The notes beneath the pieces are model-generated. The model ran no database searches, was not told the origin of the DNA, and worked only from the letters and a program-made list of their open reading frames with translations. Positions 7,101 to 7,464 of a stretch of DNA of 7,464 nucleotides are shown here, in pieces (position 1 is the first letter of the stretch; every line of letters starts with the position of its first letter). Both the position numbers and the translations under genes were made by a program. The DNA is from Ignavibacteriaceae bacterium (lineage in GTDB: Bacteria; Bacteroidota; Ignavibacteria; Ignavibacteriales; Ignavibacteriaceae): contig JAIOIM010000386.1 in the NCBI GenBank assembly GCA_019912505.1, positions 1 to 7,464 on the forward strand, read 5' to 3'.

Positions 7101-7464
7101 TGCAAAAAAATCATTTACAACTTTAATTAACACTATCAGCTCGGTGATGACTGTCGGTATCGAAAAAGATTATAAAAACGGACTCCTCGTTCTTTTAGTT
7201 TTTGTAAAGAATTTATTGGAAATGTACAAAACTTCAGGGAATGATATACAGGAAATCTACGACAAACTTTTGCTGCAACGTGCATTGAATAACGCCTTGA
7301 CAAACTACGGTTACGAAAATATTACCGATGATCTACGTTTGCTCGAAATCATTTCATCCCCTGAATATGTTAATAATATAAAAAATATGTTAGATATTTC
7401 AGTTCCCAAATCATCCAATTTTAAACCCATCGCATATTCGTTTATTGATCAATTATTTGATAAC
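4123..7464 (+). CDS. Giant GH13 (alpha-amylase clan) glycoside hydrolase, 3' end beyond window
   Basis: The frame runs uninterrupted for 1114 codons to the window edge. ATG 4123 is the first start after an in-frame TGA at 4114-4116. There is no signal peptide, so the protein is probably cytoplasmic and acts on an internal alpha-glucan, maltodextrin or trehalose-like substrate; the exact reaction cannot be told. Residues 1-340 form a mostly helical region I do not recognise. The barrel begins near LWLIGLWERS (360-369), followed by SAYSLYDY (387-394). GH13 region I is DMVPNH (423-428), region II RFDAAM with nucleophile Asp543, region III LLAEAFW with acid/base Glu608, and region IV NPDEETA with Asp669. 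GLPMFGHGQ (695-703) follows. A beta-rich C-domain spans about 765-885, then a helical tail from about 890 to the edge. The Asp/Glu/Asp triad and Arg541 are intact, but the His of the usual Asn-His-Asp is Pro668, and the position four residues after Asp543 is Thr547 rather than His. A transferase activity is also possible. Confidence 0.93.
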   Translation, partial: MTYYEFHVSRNTRKKYKFDKNLFALNGDFIIADFKQARILTEKINETRRIEGQHNLQVTAGQLNALGLLHEIYHYIIKHYEEKENNGVIARSINYLQQHLGEKELHDVLIEYINEFPPQKVFKGIQSPEEFLEDTTYAKPNREVILEELILLHLENNNPAAKNFDEFYDDEQLSKKVKYIEVIDSVEQFFITEKPVGKELLPLFQFLRKPIYSAPQSLEAQLDFILENWDVYIQDKFHKRILSSKDLIYEDAKLFIQQGGGEKATPPVPNYVLDKDFFQRIRSKIAAGMQLTKEETNFYYAEPERFTQDTDWMPRVVMIAKNAFVWLNQLSKTYQRSITRLDQIPDEELDKLALWNLNSLWLIGLWERSTASQKVKQYTGNPEAAASAYSLYDYVIAEELGGEKAFENLKHRAWMRGIRMASDMVPNHTGIFSKWITESPHYFVQRNDPPYPGYSFHGPNLSDDDRFEIRIEDKYYSKKDAAVVFQRKDNITGKITYIYHGNDGTNMPWNDTAQLNLLNAEVRESLIQTIMHVARKTPIIRFDAAMTLTKKHFQRLWFPQPGTGGAIPSRSDYTMTREEFDTAIPEEFWREVVDRMNAEMPQTLLLAEAFWLMEGFFVRTLGMHRVYNSAFMHMMMKEENSDYRELIKNTLDFNPEILKRYVNFMSNPDEETAVNQFGKGDKYFGVAVMMITLPGLPMFGHGQVEGFAEKYGMEYKRAYYDEYVDTNLVKRHEAEIFPLIQKRWLFSPVTNFELYDFIDDFGNINENVFAFSNQAGSEKTIVIYNNSYSEARGTIRKSVPKLRDSQNVSGRTLSETMGFNNDGNHYYILFNHKTKQEFLFNGSDLYDNGIYIWLQGYDYRLYLNFREILDTSGEYYRLNIFLNNRGVSSIEYALKELNLSGVHKEIEQLINAHNLELIEEFCFTCDPILENKGSSKDYKFDSLPIDIYNNLDALVREINYAFNPPVDANKLLEKITQDYNFVKIFHSSIKNLSAKKSFTTLINTISSVMTVGIEKDYKNGLLVLLVFVKNLLEMYKTSGNDIQEIYDKLLLQRALNNALTNYGYENITDDLRLLEIISSPEYVNNIKNMLDISVPKSSNFKPIAYSFIDQLFDN

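Noticed and set aside
4123..7464. GH13 protein as trehalose synthase or glycogen branching enzyme
   Set aside because: Those families keep the Asn-His-Asp of region IV and differ in overall architecture and length. The long N-terminal region and the NPDEETA and FGHGQ motifs do not fit either.
1..7464. CRISPR array, tRNA or rRNA gene, insertion sequence, phage or defence island
   Set aside because: No regularly spaced repeats, cloverleaf-like segment, transposase or integrase motif, or known defence protein was seen; almost all of the window is covered by the four genes.

Overview
The window is an AT-rich, gene-dense bacterial chromosome segment with four protein genes in two divergent pairs. 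Nothing in it looks like a phage, transposon, CRISPR array or RNA gene. Three traits suggest the Bacteroidota/Chlorobiota/Ignavibacteriota group: most starts lack a Shine-Dalgarno sequence, a DUF1684-type lipoprotein is present, and there is a very large cytoplasmic GH13 protein. This placement is by resemblance only, and Ignavibacteria-like is my best guess.

Left half, minus strand (about 3130 down to 1). A complete DNA mismatch-repair gene, mutS, comes first. Two bases after its stop, a DUF1684-family lipoprotein gene starts with GTG and runs off the left edge. Its ribosome-binding site lies inside the last codons of mutS, so the two look co-transcribed and perhaps translationally coupled.

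Middle (about 3131-3303). A 173-bp divergent intergenic region carries three copies of CCGCAA spaced exactly 22 and 44 bp apart, two of them inside a perfect 11-bp direct repeat. It also has a possible Bacteroidota-type -7 element facing mutS.

Right half, plus strand (3304 to the right edge). First comes a 240-residue protein of the COG4947 esterase-like alpha/beta-hydrolase family. Its nucleophile-elbow serine is glycine, and the usual C-terminal catalytic histidine is also missing. After 96 bp comes an open reading frame of at least 1114 codons with no stop before the window ends. It is an unusually large GH13 (alpha-amylase clan) protein. Its catalytic Asp/Glu/Asp triad is intact, but two of the usual substrate-binding histidines are replaced, and it has a long non-catalytic N-terminal region and a helical C-terminal tail.

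How the genes fit together: MutS is housekeeping repair, and the lipoprotein appears to be a passenger in its operon. The esterase-like protein and the GH13 protein may form a cytoplasmic glucan-related module in which the first acts as a non-catalytic partner. That is inference from adjacency and sequence only. The most interesting items are the apparent pseudo-esterase and the atypical giant GH13 next to it.
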